A stretch of DNA of 53,415 nucleotides from a virus, in the IMG/VR virus record IMGVR_UViG_3300032018_000007, positions 1 through 53,415 of that record; one strand, written 5' to 3'. The position numbers were made by a program, and so were the translations under genes. Shown one piece after another: positions 42,446-52,229 of this stretch (positions are counted from its first letter, which is position 1; each line of letters begins with the position of its first letter). The notes under the pieces were generated by a model. It was not told the DNA's origin, searched no databases, and saw only the letters and a program-made list of their open reading frames with translations.

Positions 42446-43311
42446 TACTTGTAAGAGATTTGTGCAGGAGCAATTATGAATTGACTCACTAAATGCGTTG
42501 TACAATTGTCATCTAATATATGACGTATCTTGAGCTCCTTAGCTCTTAGTGTAGCTTTCTTGAAACTTCTTGATCCATAATCCATATTGCTTTGGTTAAT
42601 CACCTTATCAATAGAAAGACTTTCACAGCCTGTATTAAACAATGGAACTTGAGAACTTTTCTGAAGTGCCCAGAATGTATTGTATTGATAGAAGTTATCA
42701 CTCTTAGTGTATGTGATTGTTTTACTATCTGTATTGAATATTGGATATTGCATGTACGCACGCATATCATTAAGAGGTTTAGCGACAAGATTCAACACTC
42801 CTGAACTCTGTTGTCCATTGTATAGAATAGCTTTGTTAAACCACTTGTTGTTTGTTTCTATTCTTGTGTTATCATTAAATACACCATCTGGTATAGATAT
42901 ATATTCATATGCTTTTGTATAGTCTTTTACATTCTGTAAGATTTCATCTTGGAACCTATAAGCAAATGGATATTCAATTATGTACGGATGTGTTACACCA
43001 TAATAAGAATTGTATAATTGTATATTAGTTAAGTGTCTCCATATACATCCTGTAACAATCTGTTTTACCTTAATATTAATATACTCTGCTTCTGTAATAT
43101 CTTTTAGGTATATTGTTTTTTCTGATGTACAATCACCTATAGACTTAAGGGTAATTAATCTTACATCATCATTCACAATATAACTCATACCACGCATAAG
43201 AGTTTTCTTAGGCACATCTTCTGCTATTACATTCCCAAACTGATCATAGATTGAGAATGGTCCAGAAGATGGTGCCACTTGTGTTAACTTTATTGTTATT
43301 GTTTTTGACAT
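42445..43311 (-). CDS. Tail-associated virion protein (288 aa)
   Basis: The first 90 residues are beta-rich (TITIKLTQVAPSSGPFSIYD, YIVNDDVRLITLKSIGDC). The rest is a mixed domain with many aromatic residues (YGVTHPYIIEYPFAYRFQDE). There is no membrane segment. It directly follows the 1759-residue tail protein in the operon with a nine-base gap, so it probably contacts that protein in the tail. I do not recognise a named family. It appears intact despite the endonuclease gene inserted immediately after it. Confidence 0.65.
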   Translation of the reverse strand: MSKTITIKLTQVAPSSGPFSIYDQFGNVIAEDVPKKTLMRGMSYIVNDDVRLITLKSIGDCTSEKTIYLKDITEAEYINIKVKQIVTGCIWRHLTNIQLYNSYYGVTHPYIIEYPFAYRFQDEILQNVKDYTKAYEYISIPDGVFNDNTRIETNNKWFNKAILYNGQQSSGVLNLVAKPLNDMRAYMQYPIFNTDSKTITYTKSDNFYQYNTFWALQKSSQVPLFNTGCESLSIDKVINQSNMDYGSRSFKKATLRAKELKIRHILDDNCTTHLVSQFIIAPAQISYK

Positions 43312-43320
43312 ATTAATTTA

Positions 43321-46300
43321 TTAACAAGATCCATTATTACTTAATGTTACCTCAGCAGGTACAACTATACTTCCATTACGTGCACAGAATGTTGTTTCAG
43401 TAGGTCCACCTGGTGATGGGTTACCAATATTCACACTTGCTGGTTCTCCTGAACAATCAATATAAGTTACTGCTACAGTACCTGGTGTTGATTTACGCAC
43501 TGTAAATGAGAAACAATTTGGTGATGTAGTAGTTGTTGTTGTTGTATCTGAAGGACAATTAACTATTTCAGTTATTATACCATTAACTACACTGAATACA
43601 TTACTACTACCTGCTGTCTCATCTGTATAATACCAACCATCAGGTATCAATGTACAATCTGTACCTGTTGTACCATCATATACAGTTTGATTAATTTCAA
43701 TATTTACAACTTCTGCTAAAATATCATTAAATTCTACATTTGGATCTAGTCCAAAAATTTCATTGTAGTAGTTCATAGAGTCACAAGCATCTGCTTGACT
43801 TCCTGTAGATACAACTGTTGAAGGAGGATATATTATATTATATCCTGTTATAAATTCAAATACTGGTAAATTCATAGGTCTTTGACATGGTGGTGGTATA
43901 GGAGGTATAGTGATTACACCTGTTCCTTCTAATTCACAATTAGTTAATGTTACTTCTCCTTCTAATGTACAATCTAATGGTACTTGTGTTGTTGATGTAG
44001 TAGTGGTTGTAGATGTGCTGCTACTAGTAGTAGTGGTACTTGGTGTAGGAACTAATTCTCCTGCAACAAAATCAAACTCATCACAACACCCATTTATACC
44101 AGAATAAAAGAAATTGTTTTCTGCTATATACCAATTAGGAATATAACTATGAAAGCTTACCCAACTTTTAGTATTTACATTAAATGAAAGAGTCCAAGAT
44201 TTATTACAGAAATAATCTGAATCTTTTAAACTTACTATTGTTTTAAATAAAATATTATTTCCTAAAGATTCTTCTATGTAGAAATCTCTTGTTGTAGGAT
44301 CATATTTAATATTATTACTCAATGGAATATAATCTAATTTAGTAAGTATAACTCTATCAAACTTACTATCATATACACCATGTAATCCTATACCATTAAA
44401 ATTGTTATCTGTATCTACTTTTGGAAAATATCTAAGTATTTCAAAAGCTAAATGGTCTGTAAAGAATCTATTCATTCCAGAACCAAATGCAGATAAGTCT
44501 TCTACTTGTGTTCCTTGTATAAGAAACACTTGTCCTCTTTTTGCATCAACTGTAATTTGCCCTTGAGGAATCTTTAATAACATTTTGTTTTGACTACCTA
44601 CGTATCCAAGATCTGTTTCTGCAAAGTCAATAGGAGGTGCTCCTTTGAACATATTAGGATTACCTACATATGCAGCTTGTGGATTACTTGTATCAATTGT
44701 AAGGAGGTTGTTATACATTAATGTTTTGTTTTCAAACCTAGCTAATACAGCTTTGTTTTGAATACCATCTAATGATATAAGTTTACCATAGTTCTGAGGA
44801 AAGTCATAATAAGAAATAGCTCTGTATGTTAACCAACTATTCACTCTATTGTCAGCATCAGTGTTTTGTGCATCTGAGTATACAGCTCTAAATGGGTAGT
44901 ATGTATAACATGGATTTCCATTATAATCTGCTGGTAAATGCGTAAATGTATTTTCTTTATTTTGTTTAGAGAATGTTACATTATATGTATATGTATTATC
45001 ATTTGCTATTGATACAAAATCTTCTTGCATCCAATCATCAGGAATACCTGTTGATACATGTGGCCAGAAGTCCCCTTCTTTGTTATTGAATGCTTGTCTT
45101 AGGTCTGTGTTATAAGAACTCTCACAATAGAAGTTAGGAATACCATATGCAAACAAATAAAAATATCCATCATAGAATGTTCTATTAGGATTAGTATCTG
45201 ATTTAGCTGTTGATGGTACTAGACGTTGATCATTAGGACAATCAAACTCATGAGCTTTGTATGAAATTACATTAGATAGTGTGCCTGATTTAGCTGTATA
45301 ATCTGATAGAATAGATCTAGCTGAGTGCCAATATTTTGGATAAGCTATGTTACCAATCTCATCATAGAATATATCACTATCATCAGGAGCATTAACTCTA
45401 TTGTCTATAAAGAAAGGAAGCTTAGTTTTAAATGCAAACCTAGATATAAATGTATCTCCTCCAAATATTGTAGCAGAAGTATTAGCTGTTACACTTCTTT
45501 GGAATCCTGTATCAATTGTATCATAAGAATACATCTGTCCATATTGATTTACAAATGTATTTTTTAATGAAGCATAATAAGAAACAACAGTTATATCTTG
45601 TTCTCTTGCAGGAGTAGCACATCTACCACTACCACCTATAGTGAGTCTGGATCTATCTTTGATTCCTATACTAGCCATCTCTGTACTATTACTAGGAAAT
45701 GGTAATGGTGCAACTGAAGTAGTACCATCTTCTCTATATTCATCTGTTTTTAAATAAACAGAAGATTCTCTTTGATAGTTATTCACATTGCGATCATCAC
45801 CTACATTTTGTACTCCTGGAATTAAATATCTTTTAATATCTAATGTTCTCTGTTTATCTCCACTATTAGTAATTATTGCATTGTAATCATAGCTAGCTGT
45901 AGAGTTAAATGAATAAGCATAGTTTCTTCTAGTTATACCATTTATATATATTTGTAAATATGCTTGGTATGCTGTCCACATAGCAGTGGAATTAAATGGA
46001 CTTGTATAAGCAGCTAATCTATTGGAACTAGCAAGAGCATCTTCTTGTGCCTCTTTAGAAAGAAGTCTATACTTGGCATTACTTTTAACTGGTACAAAAT
46101 GTGCTTTACCAGCACCAAACATTACATTCTCAAGTTTAAGAATATCTCCTAAGAATGGTTGACCAAAAGAAGTTTCTGGAGAATTAAATATTTGTCTATA
46201 CGTACTAGAAGGATTGTTTGATATAGGAGTGAGTGGTGCAACAGCTCCACAAGATGTATCTCTCACTGTAGATTGTAAAGAAATGTCATTACAACCGCAC

Positions 46301-48600
46301 TTACTAGAACCACTTACTCTATAAGGTTTTTGATCTTTTTTAACACGTATACAATAACTATTACCTGGTTTCATCCATACATATGCACCTGGTCCAGAAA
46401 TTGGATCATCCCATTCTGCTCCCCAACCAGAACATTGTAAACCAGGCCATTCACAATGATTTCCTGATCTTATTTTATACACATCATAATCAGCATAACT
46501 AACTGTACCTATACAATTTGAATCAGATATATTTGGTACTGGATTACATCCACGACTATAATCAATTGTATTAGTTACACCAGGACTTGTTATAGTTGGT
46601 TTACCTATAGAGCAAATATAATGAATACCTGTTGTTGTAAATTCCTCAGTTGATTCTTTATTACTATTGCAACTTACATATCTTATTGTTAAACAAGGTA
46701 CACCAAGTGTTGTTTTTGAAGGTAGCTTTAATACATTTATTATAAATCTTTCACATAAATCTGACCAAGCATTATTGTTTGCATTAAGAAATGGATCTTC
46801 AGTAATATCATTATACGGATAGTTAGGAAAATAAAAAGGTTGTTCTTCTCTTGTATATTCTCCAACATTACGAAGAATACCTTTTGCTACAATAGATTTA
46901 TTTGTACCTCTATCTCCTCTTACTATTTTATATCCTACTATATCAGCTTTTTGATCTGATGTTAAATTTGATGTATCTATTAAATCATAGACTTGTGCTG
47001 TATCTATTTTAACTCCTATTGGATATACATAGTTATTTTGACGAGCAAGACCCTTTGCAGGATCATATATCACAGCTGGTCGTGTAATAGGACTAACTAA
47101 TACATCTGGAAACTTATGATGTCTAATTGGTTGATCAGCTAGAGCTCCCCAAAGATCTATGTTACATGGATATTTTTCTGTTGATTCCCAATATGCAAAA
47201 TTACCATATTCATATGGAGTGGCATTACCAATTTTATCTCCAGTAGCATTACCAATAACAGAAGCTGTATTATATATTTTCCAATAAGGACTATAATCTG
47301 TATCTGGTTCTGGTTCACCAATAAAATCATTATTAGTAATATGAATATTTGGAAGAGATTGTTCTTGTATAGTTAATGTTCTACCAGGAATATGGAAACC
47401 ATCTGTTTGTTTTCCATTCTTTAATAAGAATACAATTTCAAATGCATACACTTCATCACGAAGATATCCTCTAAGGTTTGTAGCATTTAATTCATCTGCA
47501 TAGTTTTCATTTGAAGGAATCTGATATGTTTCCCACAACAAATCTATTTGCGTGGCTATGGATTGATAATTAATTCTATCTATAGATGTAAGTCCATCCC
47601 ATACAAGAACGTCTTGTACAGCTGTTAAATCTTCTGCTACATCATAATATGGAAACTTCTCAAATACATCATTCATTGATAAACGAATGTTATCATTAAT
47701 CTGTCCTGTGTAAGTTATATTTAAAGATGTATTATCTATAAAATATGTTCCAATTAATTCTACAGATGTAATTGCATTCACTGTTTTAATAACAGCTAAA
47801 TTAAAATATTGAAACTGTCCAGAAGAATCTAAGTTACTTACATCAACAACAATAGACTTTCCTACAACATAGTTAAAGTTAACTGTTGCAATCTGTGGAT
47901 CAGCAATTGGTGTAGGATTGGTGATTGAATAATAAGAAGTGAAAGGATTACCTACAGCATCAGAATACTGTGCTGCAAACTGATATGTACCAGCAAGAAG
48001 AGAACCTCCTGTAGTAATATCTGCAATAGCAAGGTTTGGAATGTTAAAATTAGGTTGTAGTTTTAATTGATTACAATCTAATTCATCTGTATATTTAGGA
48101 TCACAAAGAGGAGACTCACTTTTTAATATATATGGAATATCATTTAAATCTAAATATCTTCTAGGATTGAATCCATCTGTCCAATATATTTCTGTTGTAC
48201 AATTTGTAATTTTATGTACAGCTTTGTGTATAGGATGGTCAACATTAAAATTAAGGCATGGTGCATTAACTAATTTACGATAGATACAATCATTGTTATC
48301 CATATATCCTATTTCACTATCTCCTGTATTTGGATTGGTGATAAAGAATATATGTTTACTTTGCTCATTAATAAAATGTGTTCCTATTAATACATATTCT
48401 TCTGGAAATTTTACACAAAATTCATTTCCTTGTTCATTCTGATAGTTGACAGAGGAAGAATCAAAGTTTTCTAAAGCAGCATTCAGGGCATACGTGAGCG
48501 TGCCCTGTTTAATTTGATTTAATGTGCTATCTAGGTTTAACCCTATATTAGCACTGTTAAGTTCTTGTTTTATATTTCCTTGTGATTGTTCTTCAGCCAT
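43321..48600 (-). CDS. Large tail protein, crAss-like muzzle/P22 gp10-like candidate (1759 aa)
   Basis: The N-terminus (IGLNLDSTLNQIKQGTLTYA, then NEFCVKFPEEYVLIGTHFIN) begins a long beta-rich protein with propeller-like strands (HIFFITNPNTGDSEIGYMDN). Size, beta content and position directly after the gp4-like gene match the large tail tubular/muzzle protein of crAss-like phages, which closes the tail tip. Many Cys occur (about 640-780). Residues about 1520-1535 and 1683-1690 are Thr tracts separating C-terminal modules; the last 75 residues are one such module. Modular ends after Thr linkers suggest exchangeable tip domains. The muzzle assignment is from order and general look. Confidence 0.72.
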   Translation of the reverse strand: MAEEQSQGNIKQELNSANIGLNLDSTLNQIKQGTLTYALNAALENFDSSSVNYQNEQGNEFCVKFPEEYVLIGTHFINEQSKHIFFITNPNTGDSEIGYMDNNDCIYRKLVNAPCLNFNVDHPIHKAVHKITNCTTEIYWTDGFNPRRYLDLNDIPYILKSESPLCDPKYTDELDCNQLKLQPNFNIPNLAIADITTGGSLLAGTYQFAAQYSDAVGNPFTSYYSITNPTPIADPQIATVNFNYVVGKSIVVDVSNLDSSGQFQYFNLAVIKTVNAITSVELIGTYFIDNTSLNITYTGQINDNIRLSMNDVFEKFPYYDVAEDLTAVQDVLVWDGLTSIDRINYQSIATQIDLLWETYQIPSNENYADELNATNLRGYLRDEVYAFEIVFLLKNGKQTDGFHIPGRTLTIQEQSLPNIHITNNDFIGEPEPDTDYSPYWKIYNTASVIGNATGDKIGNATPYEYGNFAYWESTEKYPCNIDLWGALADQPIRHHKFPDVLVSPITRPAVIYDPAKGLARQNNYVYPIGVKIDTAQVYDLIDTSNLTSDQKADIVGYKIVRGDRGTNKSIVAKGILRNVGEYTREEQPFYFPNYPYNDITEDPFLNANNNAWSDLCERFIINVLKLPSKTTLGVPCLTIRYVSCNSNKESTEEFTTTGIHYICSIGKPTITSPGVTNTIDYSRGCNPVPNISDSNCIGTVSYADYDVYKIRSGNHCEWPGLQCSGWGAEWDDPISGPGAYVWMKPGNSYCIRVKKDQKPYRVSGSSKCGCNDISLQSTVRDTSCGAVAPLTPISNNPSSTYRQIFNSPETSFGQPFLGDILKLENVMFGAGKAHFVPVKSNAKYRLLSKEAQEDALASSNRLAAYTSPFNSTAMWTAYQAYLQIYINGITRRNYAYSFNSTASYDYNAIITNSGDKQRTLDIKRYLIPGVQNVGDDRNVNNYQRESSVYLKTDEYREDGTTSVAPLPFPSNSTEMASIGIKDRSRLTIGGSGRCATPAREQDITVVSYYASLKNTFVNQYGQMYSYDTIDTGFQRSVTANTSATIFGGDTFISRFAFKTKLPFFIDNRVNAPDDSDIFYDEIGNIAYPKYWHSARSILSDYTAKSGTLSNVISYKAHEFDCPNDQRLVPSTAKSDTNPNRTFYDGYFYLFAYGIPNFYCESSYNTDLRQAFNNKEGDFWPHVSTGIPDDWMQEDFVSIANDNTYTYNVTFSKQNKENTFTHLPADYNGNPCYTYYPFRAVYSDAQNTDADNRVNSWLTYRAISYYDFPQNYGKLISLDGIQNKAVLARFENKTLMYNNLLTIDTSNPQAAYVGNPNMFKGAPPIDFAETDLGYVGSQNKMLLKIPQGQITVDAKRGQVFLIQGTQVEDLSAFGSGMNRFFTDHLAFEILRYFPKVDTDNNFNGIGLHGVYDSKFDRVILTKLDYIPLSNNIKYDPTTRDFYIEESLGNNILFKTIVSLKDSDYFCNKSWTLSFNVNTKSWVSFHSYIPNWYIAENNFFYSGINGCCDEFDFVAGELVPTPSTTTTSSSTSTTTTTSTTQVPLDCTLEGEVTLTNCELEGTGVITIPPIPPPCQRPMNLPVFEFITGYNIIYPPSTVVSTGSQADACDSMNYYNEIFGLDPNVEFNDILAEVVNIEINQTVYDGTTGTDCTLIPDGWYYTDETAGSSNVFSVVNGIITEIVNCPSDTTTTTTTSPNCFSFTVRKSTPGTVAVTYIDCSGEPASVNIGNPSPGGPTETTFCARNGSIVVPAEVTLSNNGSC

Positions 48601-48613
48601 AATGATATTTTAA

Positions 48614-49543
48614 TTAGTTACGTCTTCTACCATATCTACTAGTAGGAAGTTCGTACATATTAAATCTATTTAAGTCATTTTTGATTTTTCTTTGTTTTTC
48701 CCAAGCAGTTTCCTTCTTAACTTCTATCATTGCCATAATGAAAGCTTCTTCATAAGCTTGTTTATGATACATCAGTTTCTGTTGTAACTGATTAAATGTT
48801 TCATCAACAGTTTGATTTGTAAGAGTTTCAAACACTTTAAATTTAAGGAATGCTTCTACATATTCTCTTATACGATAATTATCTGGAATCAATTGGTTCC
48901 CTGTCTCATCATACTCTGTAGCATAGAATATTAAATGTACAACACCATTTCTAAAATTAGTAACAAACTTATTATCTCTAATATCAAATGAATCAATACT
49001 AGCAGAACCAGGAGTAAAGTTATTTGTATAAAATACATCACAATTCTTTCTTGCAGATATGTTTCCAGGCTTAAGTAAGTAGTTATGAGTAAATCCTCTA
49101 GCTACACTATTGTTTGTCTTATATACAGCTTGTATTAATACAGGCATACAGTTTCCCTCACATCCTGGATCTTGACATCCTCCATTATTACATTGTGTTC
49201 CACCAATAGTTAATGGAGACATTTGTATTGTTGTTTCAGAAGCTGCTTGTGAATAGAATGAGTTAGCTGATTGATATGGGTAGTTTGCTACCTCTGTAGT
49301 CATCCATGCTTCTCTAACAGCATAAAAGTTATCAGGAAGTCTAGCTTGAAAGTCTTCAACAAAAAGAATCTCATCAGTGATTACATAAGTTGTTCTTCCT
49401 AACTTCTTTAGAGCTTTATCTAAATAGGTAGGAAATAAAAGATCATCTACAGCAGCGGTATCAAAATAGCTTTTCAGCTCTTCTTTAACAGTTGAGTAAA
49501 CAGGTTCTGGACTTACGAAAGCATATTTATAGTAGTAGCTCAT
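48614..49543 (-). CDS. Neck/tail accessory protein, P22 gp4-like candidate (309 aa)
   Basis: The N-terminus is helical (VDDLLFPTYLDKALKKLGRT) and is followed by EDFQARLPDNFYAVREAWMT, a pattern seen in gp4-like tail stabilisation proteins of crAss-like phages. Residues about 118-132 hold a Cys cluster (CNNGGCQDPGCEGNC) that could bind metal. The C-terminal 60 residues are long charged helices. It lies between the IHF-like gene and the 1759-residue tail gene, the expected place in crAss-like order. The family call is moderate. Confidence 0.68.
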   Translation of the reverse strand: MSYYYKYAFVSPEPVYSTVKEELKSYFDTAAVDDLLFPTYLDKALKKLGRTTYVITDEILFVEDFQARLPDNFYAVREAWMTTEVANYPYQSANSFYSQAASETTIQMSPLTIGGTQCNNGGCQDPGCEGNCMPVLIQAVYKTNNSVARGFTHNYLLKPGNISARKNCDVFYTNNFTPGSASIDSFDIRDNKFVTNFRNGVVHLIFYATEYDETGNQLIPDNYRIREYVEAFLKFKVFETLTNQTVDETFNQLQQKLMYHKQAYEEAFIMAMIEVKKETAWEKQRKIKNDLNRFNMYELPTSRYGRRRN

Positions 49544-49549
49544 AATTTA

Positions 49550-50026
49550 TTATTTTTTCCACTCTTGGTATATATGTTGGTACTTATCGTTGGTCTTTAA
49601 GTAATGTGATAATAATCTTGATGTGAGTCTTGAAGGTTTGAAATACCAAAGGTCAGAATTCTTAAAGCGTGCTGCTTGTTTAAACCACATCCATCCAAAG
49701 AAATATCCTTCTGTGTGATAATTGAAATTGTAGATAACCTTTCCTTTCTCTTTAGTCTTTTGCCAGTCGATAGGTAAGTTAATAAACTCTTTTCCATCTA
49801 TGCCTTTCATCTTTCTTCTTTTCTTCTTATTGATAGAGAACTCTCCAAAACCATAAGGTAGTCTTGCTTTTTCACCAGTCTCTAATATGTATTCTTTGAA
49901 GAATTCATTATATGTATATATAATGTTTCTCCATTCATCATATGTAAGTTTAATAGATGGATGATTTTTACAAAATAAATTATAATTATCTTTACTAGAA
50001 GATCGCCAGTCTACTTTTACACGCAT
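49550..50026 (-). CDS. IHF-like neck ring protein of crAss-like phage (158 aa)
   Basis: The sequence has an initial helical hairpin (LTYDEWRNIIYTYNEFFKEY) and then ARLPYGFGEFSINKKKRRK, which resembles the beta-arm start of HU/IHF-type proteins. An aromatic C-terminal half follows (FFGWMWFKQAARF). crAss-like phages encode an IHF-subunit-like protein in this position, now thought to be part of the portal/neck ring rather than a chromatin protein. It is basic and follows the 72-residue remnant gene with a one-base overlap. Confidence 0.68.
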   Translation of the reverse strand: MRVKVDWRSSSKDNYNLFCKNHPSIKLTYDEWRNIIYTYNEFFKEYILETGEKARLPYGFGEFSINKKKRRKMKGIDGKEFINLPIDWQKTKEKGKVIYNFNYHTEGYFFGWMWFKQAARFKNSDLWYFKPSRLTSRLLSHYLKTNDKYQHIYQEWKK

Positions 50027-50244
50027 TAATTAGTTGATTTTGAATTTGGAGCTTGTCCATCTATCCCTTCTTGACTTATGTCTGTCTTAATATATTTCCA
50101 ATTAAAAGAAAATGCAGATTTTCTTTTTCCAGATATTACATTAAGTATATATTTTTTAAAATTTTTAAAATTTTTATTTATATATAATGTAGAATGTATG
50201 TCTCTAAGAGATTCCCACTCTTTAATAAAATGATTATTTTGCAT
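50026..50244 (-). pseudogene. NUMOD-type homing remnant fused to a neck-protein C-terminus (72 aa)
   Basis: Residues 6-50 (FIKEWES at the start, FNWKY at the end) follow the same NUMOD1 plan as the tail of the GIY-YIG enzyme at 41813-42445, which has FIKEWES and FIWKY. Residues 56-72 (DISQEGIDGQAPNSKSTN) closely resemble the C-terminus of the preceding 242-residue protein (DLSVNGIDGQDPKSPNIR). The small ORF thus looks like the end of a homing endonuclease joined to a displaced copy of the neck gene's 3' end. The frame is intact, so it may still be translated. Confidence 0.65.
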
Positions 50245-50245
50245 A

Positions 50246-50974
50246 CTATCTTATATTAGGAGATTTTGGATCTTGTCCATCAATACCATTTACTGACAAA
50301 TCTTGAGGTATGCTAAAATAAGTAGATAGTAGTTTTTTAGATGTTAACTCAAGGACTTGTTGTTCTAAGTATCCAGGAAGAGGAAACTCTTTGTCTAAAG
50401 GATTTTGACATAATTGTTCCACTGTGTATTCAGGAGCACCACATCCACATTCTGGATACATGATTTCATTATCTACATCTTCTTCAAAGAAAGCTACAAA
50501 TCTAATTGCTTTAAGAAGTGGATTACTTACATATAAATATCCATTAGATATCCAGAAGTATTCTTCTTTTTTAATTACAGGAAGTTTTAATAGATTAATA
50601 TATCTATTAACTGTAATTTCTTTTAGCTTTCTTCCTTTTCCACTCATTGCATTAATAGAATAAACTCCTTGTATAACATATTGATAGTTTCCTTCAGATA
50701 TACGTGGGAGTTTAAATTTAGTTCTAGCTATAGAACAAGGATCTACATAGTTACAACATTCAGAAATAGATACCTCTATCATCTCCAAACAAGGAATAGT
50801 AGTAAACAATGTATCAGTAGCCCAAAGCTTTCTAAGATTTGTTTCTCTTTTGATTAATAATAAAGAGTTGTTTCTTATTTCAGATGCAATTGCACGATCT
50901 GTTATAAGTGAATCTGTAGAAAGTATCTTGTGGACACTTCTAACATCTGATACTAATTTTCTTAATGTTGCCAT
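50246..50974 (-). CDS. Neck ring protein candidate, crAss-like (242 aa)
   Basis: The N-terminal 50 residues are helical (LRKLVSDVRSVHKILSTDSL) and are followed by beta-rich middle parts (FKLPRISEGNYQYVIQGVYS) and a Cys motif (PECGCG). It starts the neck block: this protein, the IHF-like protein, then the gp4-like protein, matching the ring-protein order of crAss-like phages. The C-terminal GIDGQDPKSPNIR tail is repeated at the end of the next small ORF, implying an insertion event at its 3' end. The specific ring assignment is uncertain. Confidence 0.62.
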   Translation of the reverse strand: MATLRKLVSDVRSVHKILSTDSLITDRAIASEIRNNSLLLIKRETNLRKLWATDTLFTTIPCLEMIEVSISECCNYVDPCSIARTKFKLPRISEGNYQYVIQGVYSINAMSGKGRKLKEITVNRYINLLKLPVIKKEEYFWISNGYLYVSNPLLKAIRFVAFFEEDVDNEIMYPECGCGAPEYTVEQLCQNPLDKEFPLPGYLEQQVLELTSKKLLSTYFSIPQDLSVNGIDGQDPKSPNIR

Positions 50975-50977
50975 AAT

Positions 50978-52201
50978 TTATATTCTTTCTTCGAACTCAC
51001 AGATCTTCCCTACAATTGGGTCATATACAAGAGCTAATGCAGCTCTAACTGAGTGGACAAAATTATTATCTAGGTGCCATCTATCTGTTCCAGATAAGCT
51101 AGGCATTTGTTGTATTCTTACTCCTTTAAGTTCTTTAGCCATATAGTGATGTTTATCACCTGTATGAACTTCTCTATATTTAGCATTACCAAATGCTTGG
51201 CTATATTGAGGATGTGTTGCAAATAATAAAGGAAGATCATCTATTTTGCAATTACCATGGTGCCATCCTATGAATGTATTACCAATAGTAAGTCCTTTTA
51301 TTGTAGTGTGTGCTCTATCAAAATCTACATCAAAGTAGTCTTTGAAATACACATCTAGTGCATGTGCTAAGTAGAATGATTTAGTTCTGTCATGATTACC
51401 TTGTACAAGTACCACCTTTACATCATTTGCATTCTGTCTCAACATATTGATTGTATCTACAAGAACTGCAAAGCCTAATTCATATTCATCTGCATAATCT
51501 ATTATAGTGTCCTGTGGGGTACCATTTGTAGTTTGATGTTGGTAGTTATCGGTGTGGAAGAAATCATTCGATATAGGAAGGATAACAGTGTCTATATTGT
51601 AATTAGCTCTCACCTTATGTATCAAAGATTGTGCTACATTGAAATATCTGAGTGCTCTACTTCCAGGATCATTATCTCCATCTACATGTTTCTTAGCTAA
51701 ATGGAAATCAGAAATAGATATCTCTACATCTACATGTTCTTTAGTGAGATTAGTTTTTGGTTTAACAACAGTTATATTGTTTGGTTTGTAGTTTTCTAAA
51801 AACTTAGCAAAGTCTTCAGGGGTGTAGTCTTGTGCTTCTTTTCTTTTACTAAAGATGGAAGATGTAAAGTTTCCACTTGGTAACATCTTAGACCAGTAGT
51901 TGGTAATGATGTATTTGTCTAAATTTATTTTGTGCAATGCTGCTAATTCAATATCATCCTTTGGATCAAAGTCACTAGTGATAGTGCTTTCTATTGTACC
52001 CTTCTCAACATTCACCTTACGTAATTCTTCTTTATAACTAGGAGATAGTTCAATTGGTAAATCATCTTTCTCTCTAAGTTCTTTTAAAAGTTCATTCACT
52101 TCATTTTCACTTATCCCTAATCTCTCTGCATAGAACTTTTTACTTTTCTTTTGCTTTAACAACTCTTCTAACTTGAATAATAAATCTTGATTCTCAATCA
52201 T
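50978..52201 (-). CDS. Metallophosphoesterase with N-terminal helix-turn-helix (407 aa)
   Basis: Residues 16-45 (KQKKSKKFYAERLGISENEV and the next helix) look like a helix-turn-helix. The C-terminal 250 residues hold the calcineurin-like metal motifs in order: SDFHL (D165, H167), NDFFH, GNHDR, HHGN and HTGDKHH. The layout and NH(D/E) motif fit Mre11/SbcD-like or related phosphoesterases that cut nucleic acid or phosphate esters. It is the first gene after the promoter at 52230-52261, upstream of neck genes. A role in DNA processing or packaging, or in defence against the host, cannot be separated from sequence. Confidence 0.83.
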   Translation of the reverse strand: MIENQDLLFKLEELLKQKKSKKFYAERLGISENEVNELLKELREKDDLPIELSPSYKEELRKVNVEKGTIESTITSDFDPKDDIELAALHKINLDKYIITNYWSKMLPSGNFTSSIFSKRKEAQDYTPEDFAKFLENYKPNNITVVKPKTNLTKEHVDVEISISDFHLAKKHVDGDNDPGSRALRYFNVAQSLIHKVRANYNIDTVILPISNDFFHTDNYQHQTTNGTPQDTIIDYADEYELGFAVLVDTINMLRQNANDVKVVLVQGNHDRTKSFYLAHALDVYFKDYFDVDFDRAHTTIKGLTIGNTFIGWHHGNCKIDDLPLLFATHPQYSQAFGNAKYREVHTGDKHHYMAKELKGVRIQQMPSLSGTDRWHLDNNFVHSVRAALALVYDPIVGKICEFEERI

Positions 52202-52229
52202 ATTTAGTTTAGTTTACTTAAAATTAGGG

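Noticed and set aside
42446-42505. ATG at 42505 as start of the GIY-YIG gene
   Set aside because: The added 20 residues overlap the end of the tail gene and are unlike any GIY-YIG start; the ATG at 42445 overlaps the upstream TAA and places GIY at residue 5.
43910-44107. Plus-strand ORF opposite the Thr tract of the tail protein
   Set aside because: Its Val-rich run is the complement of Thr codons and it has no promoter or neighbours on that strand.
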